From Acholeplasmatales bacterium (GTDB lineage: Bacteria > Bacillota_I > Bacilli_A > Acholeplasmatales > Anaeroplasmataceae): 7,242 bases of DNA. Of this stretch, positions 5,695 to 7,242 are shown piece after piece (position 1 is the stretch's first letter; every line of letters begins with the position of its first letter). The notes below the pieces were generated by a model that did no database searches, was not told the DNA's origin, and saw nothing but the letters and a program-made list of their open reading frames with translations. The stretch is taken from NCBI GenBank assembly GCA_017388605.1, contig JAFPIE010000137.1, forward strand, positions 1-7,242, in the 5' to 3' direction. The position numbers and the translations under genes are program-made.

Positions 5695-7242
5695 ATGGCT
5701 GAAATAAATAACTCCCGAGAAAACATTAAAAATTCAATGAAAAAGCCTGAGGTTGGAAGAGGCCCTGGCGCAAGATATGCAAGAATGAAGGAAAAGCCAA
5801 AGAATACTAAGGCAACGATAAAAAGATTAGTAAAGTATTTAATGAATTCTAAGGCTTTAGTTATCCTATTACTTATTGTTGTTATTGGCTATACCGCCGC
5901 AAACCTTTATTCGAGTATCTTGATTAAGGATGTTGCCAATTCCTTAGGTGAATATAATAGTGAAACAGGACTATGGAATATAGAGCCCAATATGGATTCC
6001 TTCTATTTATCCATTACCTTACTATTAATTACCTATGTCGTATATTGCGTATTATTATATTTTTCTTCCCTATTTGGTGCATTTATTGCAACAAAAACAG
6101 TAAGAAAAATGAGAAATGATTTATTTGGTAAAATTGTATATTTACCAATATCCTATCTAGATAGCCATTTCCATGGAGATTTATTATCTAGAATGACGAA
6201 TGATATCGATAATGTATATAATGCGATATCATCCTCCATTACATCCTTAGTGAGTGGTATATTAACCATCTTAGGATGCTTAGGCATTATGCTATGGCAT
6301 TCTCCATTATTAACACTTGTATCTATTGCTGTACTCATATTAACCTTATTATTTGCTAAATTCATGTCGAAATATGCAAGACCACTCTTTGTGAAGCAGC
6401 AATCCGTATTAGGCAAATTAAATACAGAAACCGAAGAAATGGTTACTGGCTTTAAAACCGTTAAAACCAATAACCATGAATCCTATGCTATAGAAGAATT
6501 TGGAAAGCTAAGTGATGAATTTACACATACTGCAATTAAAGCACAAATCTTAGGCTCCTCTATGGGACCAATTATGAATTTCATAGGAAATATTGGTTAT
6601 TTCTTAATTTGTATCTTTGGTTCTATATTCTTACTTAAAGGAATTGGTGGAACTATTATGGGTGAGGCACTAACGATTGGTATTGTCATTATGTTCTTAA
6701 CAACAAGTAAGCAATTCACAAGACCAATCAATGAAATTGCTATGCTATATTCCTCCATCATTACTGCAGTAGCAGGTGCGGAAAGAGTATTTAATGTAAT
6801 GGATGAGGAAATTGAAACCTTCAAGGGTAATACCGAATTTAAGGTAGATGATGTATGTGGTGAAATTGATTTTAAGCATATTTATTTTGGCTATGAGCCA
6901 GAAGAAATCGTATTAAAGGATTTCAATATGCATGTTGAGGCGGGCCACAAGGTAGCCCTTGTAGGCGCAACAGGCTCAGGTAAAACGACGATTGTAAATC
7001 TATTACTTAGATATTATGACCCAAATAGTGGAGATATTATCATCGATGGAAAGAATTCCCTAGATATCTCTAAAAAGGATTTAAGAGAAGCAATCTCTAT
7101 AGTACTCCAAGATCCTGTATTATTTAGTGATACTATCGAAAATAATATTAGGTATGCGAAAGAGGATGCAACAGATGAAGAAATTGATCAAGCACTCGCC
7201 TTCGCCAATTGTGATTCCTTCATCTTGAAGCTACCTGATGGA
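5695..7242 (+). CDS. ABC exporter half-transporter, second subunit, 3'-truncated by window edge
   Basis: The frame is open from ATG 5695 to the window end (516 codons) with no stop. GGGAGG (5680-5685) lies nine bases upstream, inside the previous gene, and a single base separates the two genes, which indicates tight coupling. The first 45 or so residues are hydrophilic and basic, with RGPGARYAR (22-30), an N-terminal extension common in the larger subunit of such pairs. The transmembrane domain follows (helices about 54-75, 103-130, 183-202, 205-223, 293-315, 323-340). The ATPase begins near 388, with FGY at the A-loop (398-400), Walker A GATGSGKTT (424-432) and Q-loop Gln472 (VLQDP). The LSGGQ signature, Walker B, catalytic residue and H-loop lie beyond the window. 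By analogy with known pairs this subunit should carry the intact Glu and His; that is a prediction and is not seen here. Confidence 0.95.
   Translation, partial: MAEINNSRENIKNSMKKPEVGRGPGARYARMKEKPKNTKATIKRLVKYLMNSKALVILLLIVVIGYTAANLYSSILIKDVANSLGEYNSETGLWNIEPNMDSFYLSITLLLITYVVYCVLLYFSSLFGAFIATKTVRKMRNDLFGKIVYLPISYLDSHFHGDLLSRMTNDIDNVYNAISSSITSLVSGILTILGCLGIMLWHSPLLTLVSIAVLILTLLFAKFMSKYARPLFVKQQSVLGKLNTETEEMVTGFKTVKTNNHESYAIEEFGKLSDEFTHTAIKAQILGSSMGPIMNFIGNIGYFLICIFGSIFLLKGIGGTIMGEALTIGIVIMFLTTSKQFTRPINEIAMLYSSIITAVAGAERVFNVMDEEIETFKGNTEFKVDDVCGEIDFKHIYFGYEPEEIVLKDFNMHVEAGHKVALVGATGSGKTTIVNLLLRYYDPNSGDIIIDGKNSLDISKKDLREAISIVLQDPVLFSDTIENNIRYAKEDATDEEIDQALAFANCDSFILKLPDG

Overview
The window reads as an ordinary piece of chromosome from a low-GC Gram-positive bacterium. 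A clostridial (Bacillota) source is the best guess. This rests on strongly AT-rich codon use (TTA leucine, AGA arginine, ATA isoleucine), good Shine-Dalgarno sites, all genes on one strand with tight spacing, and the closest familiar relatives of the proteins. No species can be named from the sequence alone. No mobile element, CRISPR array, tRNA or rRNA was seen.

Layout, all on the + strand. (1) 1-894 is the 3' part of an FtsH-like AAA+ zinc metalloprotease, cut by the left window edge. (2) 905-1924 is a sigma-70 factor of the RpoD type without region 1.1. It probably starts at TTG, lies 10 bases after the protease gene, and is closed by a clear intrinsic terminator at 1935-1963. (3) A second unit begins with a candidate promoter near 1967-1995. 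It holds a polytopic membrane protein of Pr6Pr / AIG1-like appearance (2017-2769) and, 9 bases later, a cation diffusion facilitator (2779-3885), and ends at a perfect 10-bp terminator hairpin (3890-3917). (4) A third unit encodes two half-size ABC exporters, 3942-5693 (complete) and 5695-7242 (cut by the right edge), separated by one base.

How the genes work together. The protease and sigma factor are probably co-transcribed, and a link between membrane proteolysis and transcription is conceivable but unproven. The cation transporter carries the N-x3-D / D-x3-D metal-site pattern linked to manganese export, plus an extra C-terminal domain. The ABC pair looks like a heterodimeric exporter: the first subunit has Asp in place of the catalytic Glu and Gln in place of the H-loop His, which is the hallmark of the degenerate-site partner.

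I do not see a clearly new biological system. The points most worth a second look are the divergent FtsH/sigma pair, a two-residue insertion in the sigma factor's DNA-binding helix-turn-helix, the conserved Thr/His pair in the small membrane protein, and the duplicated C-terminal domain of the cation transporter.
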